From contig JACKKV010000006.1 in the NCBI GenBank assembly GCA_024236235.1, forward strand, positions 62,001-126,000: 64,000 nucleotides of DNA, in the 5' to 3' direction. The stretch comes from Novosphingobium sp. Lineage in GTDB: Bacteria > Pseudomonadota > Alphaproteobacteria > Sphingomonadales > Sphingomonadaceae. This document shows, one piece after another, positions 55,170-63,884 of the stretch (positions are counted from its first letter, which is position 1; each line of letters begins with the position of its first letter). The notes below the pieces were generated by a model, which saw only the letters and a list, made by a program, of their open reading frames with translations, had not been told where the DNA came from and ran no database searches. The position numbers were made by a program, and so were the translations under genes.

Positions 55170-55366
55170 CGACTGAAAGCCCCCAGTTCGTCTCCAAGTC
55201 AGCAGCACTTTTGGCGCGACATGGTAAACAAACCGTAAAGTTGCGCCCGATTTCCTCATTGGCGTCAAAATGGACCCGACGGTGCCCGCGACGCAGGAGC
55301 GGCAGGAACGCGCGGGTGCGAAGGCGTGACGTCATCACGCCGGGGCCGGGTCGCCTGCCCTGCCCG

Positions 55367-55873
55367 TTACAGGGCGGGCGGACCGGTCAGGCCCCAGTCG
55401 CCGTTCAGCGCCTGTCTGCGCAAGGCCGCACGGGCCAGCCGCTCCACCTCGACCTTGCGGCGCGCCGGGGCAAGCGCACGCATGGGCGCCGGGCGCAGAA
55501 TCTCCGCATCGTAATTGTCGGCCACGATCACCCCGCAGCAGTCGGGCAGAAAATGCGCCTCTTCCAGGCAGGCGCGATCAAGCACGGGGGACAGGCCCCA
55601 GAAAAACCGGTCGCAATATTCAAGATAGTCCTGCCATTTGCCGTCACTCAGCAAATCGGCCTTCGCCACCTTGATCTCCACGATAACCACCCGCCCCTTG
55701 CCGTCGATCCCCATCAGGTCAGCGCGGCGGCCGTTGCGCAGCGGCATTTCGGGCAGGCACCATATGTCATTGCGGGCAAACAGCCGGGCGATCCCCCGCG
55801 CCACGGACAGGGCATCGGGCGAAAGCACCGGTAAAGATGCCTCAGGTGAATCGGTGTGAGGGGCGGCTACCAT
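55367..55873 (-). CDS. mmcB: MmcB-family DNA repair protein
   Basis: A 168-aa nuclease-fold protein of the MmcB family, linked to mitomycin C resistance in Caulobacter. The PD-(D/E)xK core is visible as RRADLMGIDGKGRVVIVEIKVAK (Asp52, Glu66, Lys68), followed by KWQDYLEYCDRFFWGLSP and ADNYDAEILR. A start at 55873 (MVAAPHTDSP) fits family length. It is separate from the neighbouring 145-aa gene. Confidence 0.88.
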   Translation of the reverse strand: MVAAPHTDSPEASLPVLSPDALSVARGIARLFARNDIWCLPEMPLRNGRRADLMGIDGKGRVVIVEIKVAKADLLSDGKWQDYLEYCDRFFWGLSPVLDRACLEEAHFLPDCCGVIVADNYDAEILRPAPMRALAPARRKVEVERLARAALRRQALNGDWGLTGPPAL

Positions 55874-55926
55874 CCGGAGATGGTAAGAACATAAAGCGAA
55901 CCTGGTCAAGTCCGCCGAATATTCCG

Positions 55927-56364
55927 TCAGGCGCTGCGATGCGGGCCAAGTGCGCCAGACGGTGGCGCCATTGCCAGCAGCGCATCGCGCGCTGCGATGA
56001 ATTCGCGCAGCAGGGCGCTTGCGGCCGGCGCGGCGTCCGCGCCCCGGGCATTGACGGAAAGCAAGGCCGCAAGCCCCGCTTCCATGATCGCCGCCAGATC
56101 GGTCACCCCGTTTTCCGCCTGTTGCCGGCGCCAGCCAGAGGCGTTGCGAATCTGTGCCGGAAAATTGCGAACCTCGGCACCGGGCCTGTCGAGCGCGCAG
56201 CCCGCCAGCGCGGCAACCGCGCCAGCCGCGTCCTGCAGGGCAGCCCATTTCATGCTCATCGCATTGGCTGCGCCCTGGCCAAAGGCGGCTCGGCCCGAAC
56301 CGGGCAGTAGCCCTTCCGACCGGGCGGCGTCAGAGCGGGTAAAGGACGGCGGAATCGCGTTCAT
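55927..56364 (-). CDS. small helical hypothetical protein
   Basis: A 145-aa Ala-rich protein with four or five predicted helices (ASALLREFIAARDALLAMAP), no signal or membrane segment, and no recognised family. It is the last chromosomal gene before the tRNA-Arg that hosts the mobile element; the recombinase reading frame ends just 34 bp to its right. Coding status rests on length and clean frame only. Confidence 0.55.
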   Translation of the reverse strand: MNAIPPSFTRSDAARSEGLLPGSGRAAFGQGAANAMSMKWAALQDAAGAVAALAGCALDRPGAEVRNFPAQIRNASGWRRQQAENGVTDLAAIMEAGLAALLSVNARGADAAPAASALLREFIAARDALLAMAPPSGALGPHRSA

Positions 56365-56398
56365 GCGCCATTTCTAACGCGGGTTGATTGCCAAATCG

Positions 56399-58078
<1,680 letters not shown>

Positions 58079-58081
58079 AGA

Positions 58082-58372
58082 TCAGGTCTCCTTGGAATCG
58101 TCTTCAGCCTGCCTTTCGCAGGTCTTTCTTGTTCCACTTTCTTGATTGGCTGATATGCCACGAAGCTTAGCACGTTCCGCGTCTGTTCCGCCAAGCATTT
58201 CTTGGTTTTTCTCACAGGCAAGGTGCGTTGGATCGTCACCGAAAAGCAGATCGACCATCAGTGAAATCCGGGCATGCAATTCGACGATCATATCGTCGAC
58301 CTCATGCAGCGGCAGATCAATGCCAGCTACATCCTGACGGTAAGGCGATGGATCGAATGAGAGGTCAGACAC
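58082..58372 (-). CDS. small protein co-transcribed with the recombinase
   Basis: A 96-aa protein from a GTG at 58372 with GGGAG 8 nt upstream. Its stop precedes the recombinase ATG by 3 nt, so the two are translationally linked. The sequence has an Asp/Glu-rich, helical centre (LPLHEVDDMIVELHARISLMVDLLFGDD) and a polar, charged tail. It matches no family I know. The position suggests a recombination accessory role, for example a directionality factor, but this is inference. Confidence 0.55.
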   Translation of the reverse strand: MSDLSFDPSPYRQDVAGIDLPLHEVDDMIVELHARISLMVDLLFGDDPTHLACEKNQEMLGGTDAERAKLRGISANQESGTRKTCERQAEDDSKET

Positions 58373-58578
58373 GCAATACACTCCCGTCACCGACAGCGCG
58401 TATCGGTGAGCGAATTTTCAGGTTTCAGATGAATTCCGTATCCGGCAATCGAGCCGCTTGAGCGGGGGGATAGGGCCGGAAAAATCAGGCGGGCGGGAAC
58501 GAATTCAACCGCACTTGCCTATTCTTACATTTTACCACCAGCAGTTGGTGTTATGCAAATTTCAGCAACTGCGTCACG
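58373..58578. promoter_or_regulatory. upstream region of the recombinase unit
   Basis: A 206-bp gap between the 93-aa gene and the recombinase-linked gene. It contains two short inverted repeats, CACCGA...TCGGTG (about 58388-58408) and CACCA...TGGTG (about 58539-58553), that could be operators. A promoter is likely but not assigned. Confidence 0.35.
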
Positions 58579-58860
58579 CTATCGGCTCTGCTCGAAATCA
58601 ACGCAGGCGCGGCCTTTGAGCGATGACTGTGCGTAATCGTGGCTGAGGTTGCGTCCTGCATCATCCAGCACGCGAGTGAGATCGGCGATACGCTCTTCGT
58701 TGGTTTGCTCAGTGGCGCGTAGCATTTCCAGCCGCTCACCGAGACTTGGCGCGGGCGCGCGCTGTGGCTCCGGCACAGCCCGCGCCGAGAGGCGTTGATC
58801 CAACTCGGCGCGGGTGGCGATCTGCGGCGGAGCCGCCATCAGGTCGCGATACTGGCTCAC
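58579..58860 (-). CDS. small helical protein, unknown
   Basis: A 93-aa protein with a Pro-rich middle (VPEPQRAPAPSLGERLEML) and a long charged helix (EQTNEERIADLTRVLDDAGRNLSHDYA). It shares its start region with the stop of the upstream gene (4-nt overlap at 58857), so the two form a pair. No family is recognised. It may be a component or chaperone of the transfer system, but this is only by position. Confidence 0.6.
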   Translation of the reverse strand: MSQYRDLMAAPPQIATRAELDQRLSARAVPEPQRAPAPSLGERLEMLRATEQTNEERIADLTRVLDDAGRNLSHDYAQSSLKGRACVDFEQSR

Positions 58861-59135
58861 GCCTCGCGTTCCTGCTCTTTCTGCGGCTCAGCCTGCCGTT
58901 CGGCAGCGCTGCGCTCGCGCCTTTGTTTCAGCAGGGCAATACGTTCCTCTGCCGTGTACATCGTCATGCGCCCATCGACCGTTTGTGCGTTGAGGCGTAT
59001 GTCGCTGCCGATGCCAGATTCCTTCCGACTTCCAGCACCAAGATAATTTTCGTAGGCTTTCCCGTCGCGGGTTTGGGTCACCTGATAGAAATAAAGCGTC
59101 GGCTGCTTGTTGGTGTTTTCATTGTCGTCGGACAT
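58857..59135 (-). CDS. small protein with charged C-terminal helix, unknown
   Basis: A 92-aa protein. The first half is beta-strand-like with Thr, Tyr and Gly (QPTLYFYQVTQTRDGKAYENYLGAG) and the second is a Glu/Arg-rich helix (EERIALLKQRRERSAAERQAEPQ) likely to form a coiled coil. It lies 15 bp after the VirD4-like gene and overlaps the next gene by 4 nt. No family recognised. Confidence 0.65.
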   Translation of the reverse strand: MSDDNENTNKQPTLYFYQVTQTRDGKAYENYLGAGSRKESGIGSDIRLNAQTVDGRMTMYTAEERIALLKQRRERSAAERQAEPQKEQEREA

Positions 59136-59150
59136 TCGTGTTCTCCTTGA

Positions 59151-60761
59151 TCAGAATGGCCGGTAGCCCTCAACGTACCGGACATAGCCGTCCTGATACT
59201 GTGGGTAGTGCGCCAGCGCGGGGGGAATGCGCTCGGTCACGATGCGCGCCCAGCGTTCTCCCCTGCGCGTGGTGATGAGCACCCGATCCTCCGGTGGGTG
59301 ATAGGGATTGTTCAGATACATCCCGGCCATCTCTGGCCGCGAGTAGTAGGGGTATTTGTTTGCCAAGATCGGTTTGAGGTTCTTGCCCGAGATGAACAGG
59401 ATGCAGCGATCATCGGGCAACGCCAGCAACTCGTCCGGCGTCATCAATGAGCGTGCTTGCTTCACCCTGTTTTTAGAGGCCTGCTTGAAATGCCTGTGAT
59501 CGAGCGCGGCGCGAAAGGGATCGCCGCCGAACAGAAAATCCATCGCCGCCGTCTTGCTGCGATGGCGCATTTCATTTTGCGCGAGCACATCGTCATAGCT
59601 CAGCGTTTCATTGCCGAGCATCGCAGAGATGAGTTGGGCTGTGTTCAGATCGCGCGGCGGCAGGAAAGCGCGGAGCTGGCAGGAGTTCATAAAACTCTGC
59701 AATCCTTCGCGACCGAAGTTCAGCATCACCTGGCCGGGGTCTTGGAAAAAGAATCGACCGCGCACACCCATGCCACGTCCGTAGGTCGCCACGCGCTTGA
59801 TGGTGTCGAAGCGCCCCATCTGTCCGGCTTCATCGATGATGAAGTTCATACGCGGTGCATCGGGCGCGCGATTTTTGAGGATCATCGCGACCTCGAAGAT
59901 CACACGCAGGATCGGTGCGAGCTGCGGCAAAAATTCAGCAGGTGGATTGAGGTAAAGTGTGCCGCGCGTTTTACCGCTCGCAAAATCGGCGAACGAAAAG
60001 TCTGAACGCGAGAGCGCCGCGCGCACGTTTGGATCGTCGAGGCAGGACAATCCGCCGTAGATCGTGCCCATGATGCCGCCAAATTCTTTCGGCGTATCTT
60101 GCTGCTTGGTGAGCATCTCACCCGCTGCGCGGCGCATCGACACGTCGCCCGCCGAAAGCATGAATTCAATATGGTCAGCCCATGCGGAATGATCGCTTTC
60201 GATGGAAGCGATGATCTCATAGACCAGCCCGAAATGCGGCGCGCCGAAACGAAGGGTGGCGGATTTCAGAATCTCGGTCAGATATTGATGTGCGCGTGGG
60301 ATGAAATATGTGTCGCTTTCACCTGTGCCCTTGCTGACGATCAGAGCCTTGGCGATGAGCGTTGCATCCGCGTGAAGCGTTGGGCTGCGCGGAGTAAGAA
60401 TTTCTAGCGGGTTGATGCAGTGCTGCGGCAGGCCGGGAATGCCGAATGGATTGAAACACCATCCGTGTGAGCCGAAGCGGATGAGATTCCACATCGAGAT
60501 GGATGCCAGTTCCCCGCGTGGGTCGAGCACGACTCGGTTCTCATGTCCATTTAGGCAAAGATCATAAGCCAGAATATCGCGCAGCTTGCCCGTGCCTGCG
60601 CCGCCGAAGATGATCGATGATGCGTCGCCTTCAAGGCGTATCATCCGTTGCTGCCAAAAGCCGATAGGCGTTCCCTGCTCCTCGATCAGACCGGCGCGGC
60701 CTATCCCTTCCTCGACTTCCCATCCGGCTGAGCCGAACCGGAATTCTTCGTGGTTGATCAT
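59151..60761 (-). CDS. VirD4/TraG-like conjugative coupling ATPase, soluble form with variant Walker A
   Basis: A 536-aa ATPase of the type IV secretion coupling-protein class, which hands DNA or protein substrates to the transfer channel. Walker A is GGAGTGKL (53-60, Lys59; the usual Ser/Thr after Lys is Leu) and Walker B is MNFIIDEAGQMG (Asp310/Glu311). Blocks such as ASGKTRGTLYLNPPAEFLPQLAPILRVIF, GRGMGVRGRFFFQDPGQV and NSCQLRAFLPPRDLNTAQLIS match VirD4/TraG. There is no N-terminal membrane helix, unlike canonical VirD4. It sits in the element before the small-gene pair. Confidence 0.8.
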   Translation of the reverse strand: MINHEEFRFGSAGWEVEEGIGRAGLIEEQGTPIGFWQQRMIRLEGDASSIIFGGAGTGKLRDILAYDLCLNGHENRVVLDPRGELASISMWNLIRFGSHGWCFNPFGIPGLPQHCINPLEILTPRSPTLHADATLIAKALIVSKGTGESDTYFIPRAHQYLTEILKSATLRFGAPHFGLVYEIIASIESDHSAWADHIEFMLSAGDVSMRRAAGEMLTKQQDTPKEFGGIMGTIYGGLSCLDDPNVRAALSRSDFSFADFASGKTRGTLYLNPPAEFLPQLAPILRVIFEVAMILKNRAPDAPRMNFIIDEAGQMGRFDTIKRVATYGRGMGVRGRFFFQDPGQVMLNFGREGLQSFMNSCQLRAFLPPRDLNTAQLISAMLGNETLSYDDVLAQNEMRHRSKTAAMDFLFGGDPFRAALDHRHFKQASKNRVKQARSLMTPDELLALPDDRCILFISGKNLKPILANKYPYYSRPEMAGMYLNNPYHPPEDRVLITTRRGERWARIVTERIPPALAHYPQYQDGYVRYVEGYRPF

Positions 60762-60773
60762 TCACGTTCTCCG

Positions 60774-60803
60774 AAAACAAAAAGGGGAGCCGTGAGGCTC
60801 CCC
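60774..60803 (-). terminator. intrinsic terminator downstream of the 39-aa gene
   Basis: On the minus strand the stem GGGGAGCC / GGCTCCCC with a 4-nt loop is followed by TTTTTGTTTT. It lies 23 bp after the 39-aa gene stop and before the VirD4-like gene start, so readthrough from upstream would be limited. Confidence 0.8.
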
Positions 60804-60825
60804 GTAGGTGTTGGGTTTTGTCGGA

Positions 60826-60945
60826 TCAGAAGATGACCGCGAGCGCGATCACCACGACGATCACGACAACGATCCAGCCGCCGCCGCCTTCCGGCGCGGG
60901 CTCGTAGACATCGACGTGGCCAAGATGACGACCAGGCTTAGTCAT
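60826..60945 (-). CDS. 39-aa single-span membrane protein
   Basis: A 39-residue ORF starting MTKPGRHLGHVDVYEP with a perfect AAGGAGG ribosome binding site 8 nt upstream and its own downstream terminator. After a Glu/Gly linker it ends in a single hydrophobic segment (WIVVVIVVVIALAVIF), so it is probably a small inner membrane protein. The Asp/His-rich frame on the opposite strand is its antisense shadow. Function unknown. Confidence 0.7.
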   Translation of the reverse strand: MTKPGRHLGHVDVYEPAPEGGGGWIVVVIVVVIALAVIF

Positions 60946-61043
60946 GGCGTTGCCTCCTTGCTTGATGAGCGACCCACCATTGGTGCGCTTTCTGAAAGTG
61001 GTTCTCTCACGCCCCCGCACTCGCGCCGGGGGGATAAGGCTGC

Positions 61044-61074
61044 AAAAAAGAAACGCCCCGCCGAAGCGGGGCGT
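61044..61074 (-). terminator. intrinsic terminator downstream of the 98-aa membrane gene
   Basis: Minus-strand stem ACGCCCCGC / GCGGGGCGT with a TTCG loop, followed by TTCTTTTTT. It ends the 98-aa membrane gene. Confidence 0.85.
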
Positions 61075-61097
61075 ATTGAGATCTGCTCTGCCATCGA

Positions 61098-61394
61098 TCA
61101 CATCAATCGGATGGCGATGGTCGCACCGCCGAGCATGATGGTGGTGCCGACCGTTGCGCGGCTGAGGAAGAGAATGGCAAGAAACGTGGTGCCACCCCAG
61201 ATCACGTAGGTCAGCTCGCCGATGATTTCGCCATAGGCATTGGTCACATAGCCAACGACCCATTCGACCGACCAGCCATAGACCTTCGGCGTCAGCAGGA
61301 ATGCGATGAGGAAGGAGGCGACATTGGCAAAGCCCGCCACCGAGCCCATGAAGATGCCCTTGCCCGCTTCGCGGCTCTGTTCATTTCCGAACAT
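61098..61394 (-). CDS. 98-aa polytopic membrane protein, unknown
   Basis: A 98-aa protein starting MFGNEQSREAGKGIFMGSVAGF, with GGAG 8 nt upstream of the ATG at 61394. Two or three hydrophobic segments are visible (about 14-37, 62-75 and 77-96). The size and topology recall small conjugation membrane proteins of the VirB3/TraL kind, but there is no motif to prove it. It has its own terminator at 61044. Confidence 0.65.
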   Translation of the reverse strand: MFGNEQSREAGKGIFMGSVAGFANVASFLIAFLLTPKVYGWSVEWVVGYVTNAYGEIIGELTYVIWGGTTFLAILFLSRATVGTTIMLGGATIAIRLM

Positions 61395-61482
61395 GTTTTC
61401 GCTCCGACTAGGATTGTCCGTCCACGAGCGGACGAACTTCATGGCCGTGGGCGATACAGGCATGGGCGACGACAAACGGGGG

Positions 61483-61514
61483 GATAGAAGAAGCCCCGCC
61501 GTTTCCGGCGGGGC
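61483..61514 (-). terminator. intrinsic terminator downstream of the 178-aa gene
   Basis: Minus-strand stem GCCCCGCCG / CGGCGGGGC with a short loop, followed by a T-rich run TTCTTCTAT. It lies just past the stop of the 178-aa gene. The T-tract is interrupted, so efficiency is uncertain. Confidence 0.65.
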
Positions 61515-61538
61515 GAAATGTCAGTTGTGCAGGCGACT

Positions 61539-62075
61539 TTAGACCTGCGGTCGGCGTACCGGGAACGGAGGATTGTCGTTGGCCGGACGGACGCCCCACA
61601 TCAAAGCCGGGCCAGGGTAGGCGATCTTCAGAATATTGATCACGACAGCCCAGCGCTCAGGATTGTCGATACGCACACGCTTCCCAGCAGGCTTCATTAG
61701 ATTATCCCTGTACCATGTGCGCCAATGGGAAGGGTCTTCGTATTCACCGAAGCCCTCATAATCGCTGCGATCCATCCATTTGATCACCTCCTCTGACAAG
61801 ATGACGCCTTTCCGGTCACGGCGGTAGAGTGCCTCGGTGTCCACAAAGACGGACCGCCCGCGCCGGTCGATGAATTTGGCGCAGATATCGCGATACCAGT
61901 TCACCAGCAGCTCAGGCCATTCAGCGTCCGTGATGCATTCCTCGCGGCTCATCTTCGAGGTGAATTCGCGCACATCGCGGATCAACTCCGATATCAGGTC
62001 AGCAGGAAAAACCGCACGAACGCGATTCGTACGACAGCCGCCAGCAAGAAAGCAGGGGGTGCAAAAATCATTCAT
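61539..62075 (-). CDS. 178-aa protein of unknown function
   Basis: A soluble protein starting MNDFCTPCFLAGGCRTN, with AGGAAG upstream of the ATG. It has three Cys within the first 15 residues (Cys5, Cys8 and Cys14, a possible metal site) and a compact helical body (ELIRDVREFTSKMSREECITDAEW; VFVDTEALYRRDRKGVILSEEVIKWMD) ending in a Pro/Arg tail (NDNPPFPVRRPQV). No family recognised. It is the first leftward gene after the long noncoding region and has its own terminator. Confidence 0.65.
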   Translation of the reverse strand: MNDFCTPCFLAGGCRTNRVRAVFPADLISELIRDVREFTSKMSREECITDAEWPELLVNWYRDICAKFIDRRGRSVFVDTEALYRRDRKGVILSEEVIKWMDRSDYEGFGEYEDPSHWRTWYRDNLMKPAGKRVRIDNPERWAVVINILKIAYPGPALMWGVRPANDNPPFPVRRPQV

Positions 62076-62739
62076 AGGCTCTTCCTTCCATGCTGCGGCG
62101 CAAGCGATCCCGCTTCGAAAAGCGAACGCTCTTCGATTGACTGTCCGGAAATGCTCACTTCCGGTTTGGGTTGATTGACCTCAATGGCAAACGGTTGAGC
62201 TACTTAAAGTGATCCAGAAGCCCGCCATTTGCTTAAACGAAAAGCTAGTGACGCTGGCACGGCGTTTCAAACGAGCACGTTTACGCCCTTCAATAATAAT
62301 GGAAATTTTGAGGCAAACGCCATGCGACCATCGCGGCTCGTCCGAGCGCAGCGCTTATATATCGTTCGTCTAAGTATTTAACTCTCGCCTATTCATAACT
62401 AGCTGTGAGTTGGTGAAGCCTATTTAACGCTGCATTCCCCGTTAAGGAGTGTGGCGTGCGGGAGCTATACTCTTCCGCCGTGGACTCCCCCCACCTTCAT
62501 CCACCCAGGCCCAGCGGCTTTTCATTCGGGAAGCGTTGGGCCGGAGCGGCGTCCCTTCAACACCGCTCGTTTCCGCGCCTCATTGCATTTCGGCTTGTGC
62601 AGCTCCGCGCCGCTTCGCGGGCAGACGTGTTTGAAGCGCGCGCCTGATGCTCCGTCCCTCAATCGTTCCCATGAAGCCGCCCGGCGCGGGCGGAACTTCG
62701 AAGAGGGAATTGTCCCTCAGGCAACGAAAGGAGCAACCA
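62076..62739 (+). ncRNA. 664-bp noncoding region with a structured leader before the rightward genes
   Basis: No gene is supported here. The left part (about 62200-62450) is AT-rich and should hold the divergent promoters. The right part (62451-62739) turns GC-rich and contains five hairpins in a row: 62509-62541, 62544-62568, 62605-62620, 62673-62699 and 62703-62718. The last one lies 8-10 nt before the ribosome binding site of the 77-aa gene. It looks like a structured leader RNA or an oriT/regulatory locus. The ncRNA assignment is inference from base pairing. Confidence 0.5.
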
Positions 62740-62973
62740 ATGACCAACGCCAACACTCAGACCGGCGAACAAGCCAGCGGCAAGAAACCGACCCACCGAC
62801 TCTACATCGTCACCGGCGAAGGTGACAAAGCCATCTGGCGACCCATCGGCGCAGGCTGGAGCCACAGCGATGGCAAAGGCATGAACCTCAACGTCGATGC
62901 GCTGCCACTCCAAGGCCGCCTCGTCATGCGCGAAATCAAGGCGAAAGACGCCGATCAGGGGAGGCTCGTATGA
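62740..62973 (+). CDS. 77-aa protein, first gene of a rightward pair
   Basis: A 77-aa protein with a clear AAAGGAG ribosome binding site. The central core RLYIVTGEGDKAIWRPIGAGWSHSDGKGMNLNVDALPLQGRLVMREIK suggests a small beta-barrel or OB-like fold, and small proteins of this pattern occur in many conjugative elements; the family is not certain. The stop overlaps the next start (ATGA), so translation is coupled. Function unknown. Confidence 0.7.
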   Translation: MTNANTQTGEQASGKKPTHRLYIVTGEGDKAIWRPIGAGWSHSDGKGMNLNVDALPLQGRLVMREIKAKDADQGRLV

Positions 62974-63320
62974 GCCGCCCCGATCATCTCATCGCGCTCA
63001 GTGAAACCGACAAGGTGGCGGCCTTCAAGGTCGCCACCGCCAGCTTCGCCCGCAAACTCGGTGAAGGTGATCCCGCACCCATGACCGACGACCAGATCGC
63101 AGCCGCATTGCGCGATACCATGGGCATCTTCGCAGGATGCGCCGCGCCGGGGCGCTTGCACATCACCTGGCAAGGCGCTGGCCTAAAAATCTGGGCGAGC
63201 TGGCACATCCACAACCATGTCATTGAAGACCCGATCATTCAGGGCGCGGCCACTGTGGCCATGGCGCGAACACACTATCGCATTCCCGATCCCGCCAATC
63301 GTCAGATGAGTTTATTCTAA
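62970..63320 (+). CDS. 116-aa protein with a C-terminal beta-clamp-binding motif
   Basis: A soluble protein ending in QMSLF, which matches the consensus QLxLF/QxxLF motif used by DNA polymerases and replication or repair proteins to bind the DnaN sliding clamp; a C-terminal position is typical. The rest (TWQGAGLKIWASWHIHNHVIEDPIIQG) has no recognised family. It is coupled to the 77-aa gene upstream. A role in replication or repair of the element is suggested but untested. Confidence 0.7.
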   Translation: MSRPDHLIALSETDKVAAFKVATASFARKLGEGDPAPMTDDQIAAALRDTMGIFAGCAAPGRLHITWQGAGLKIWASWHIHNHVIEDPIIQGAATVAMARTHYRIPDPANRQMSLF

Positions 63321-63563
63321 CCGCATCTCATGCTGGCGCGACTGCACATCGGCGGTGCCGCGACGCTGCGCGTCCGCCCTTCAAATTGTCATTAAGAGAA
63401 GGGCGCGCGCCAGTTTGACCGAGTAATCCAAATCAAAAGTAAGAAATCGTGAAGCGACGTTATTCGCAGGTGAATATTGAAACTTCAAAATTGTGCGTGT
63501 GGATAACTTATAAAAACCGAAAAATTATCTAAAAATTAACCAAAATTACTGCAAAATATAATA
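63321..63563. promoter_or_regulatory. AT-rich gap with a perfect DnaA box
   Basis: A 243-bp noncoding region that becomes strongly AT-rich from about 63430 to 63563. It contains a perfect DnaA box (TTATCCACA on the minus strand at 63498-63506) next to an AT-rich tract rich in AAAATT. It precedes the lipoprotein gene, so it also holds its promoter. A replication origin for the element is possible; one box is not proof. Confidence 0.45.
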
Positions 63564-63884
63564 ATGAAAAAGATAATCGCCCTTTCAGCAGTTTTATTGT
63601 TAAGCGCCTGCGCGGCGCATAATCCACACGGCACCTACGTCGCCGCCAGCCCGGACGGAGAGCGTATCGATTTCTTCATCCATGGCGAGCGCATGGCGCA
63701 CCTGAATGATCGTGGTTTCATCGTCGAAGGGCCGATCCTCGGCACCGCGTTCGAACCGATTGAGGCGGGCGCAGCCCCGAAAACCAAGAAAGCGGTCAAA
63801 GACGGCGCCGATTGCTCGAAGGCGGGTATGATCGCCCGCGATACCGATGGCGATGTTTCAATTTGCGTGGATGACGGCCAATGA
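63564..63884 (+). CDS. 106-aa lipoprotein
   Basis: The N-terminus MKKIIALSAVLLLSAC is a textbook lipoprotein signal, with Cys16 as the lipidation site. The mature part has a Gly/Asp-rich region and a final Cys-containing domain (VKDGADCSKAGMIARDTDGDVSICVDD), where two Cys may pair. Position next to a secreted gene suggests an envelope component, for instance of the transfer system, but there is no family match. The stop overlaps the next start (ATGA). Confidence 0.75.
   Translation: MKKIIALSAVLLLSACAAHNPHGTYVAASPDGERIDFFIHGERMAHLNDRGFIVEGPILGTAFEPIEAGAAPKTKKAVKDGADCSKAGMIARDTDGDVSICVDDGQ

Noticed and set aside
60808..61209. Asp/His-rich rightward ORF
   Set aside because: Its unusual composition is the antisense of the Val/Ile-rich membrane span of the 39-aa gene, which has the better ribosome binding site and a terminator.
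62451..62825. Overlapping ORFs in the GC-rich leader
   Set aside because: Composition is Pro/Arg/Ser-rich with no motif, they span the hairpin series, and the frame runs out of phase with the well-supported 77-aa gene.
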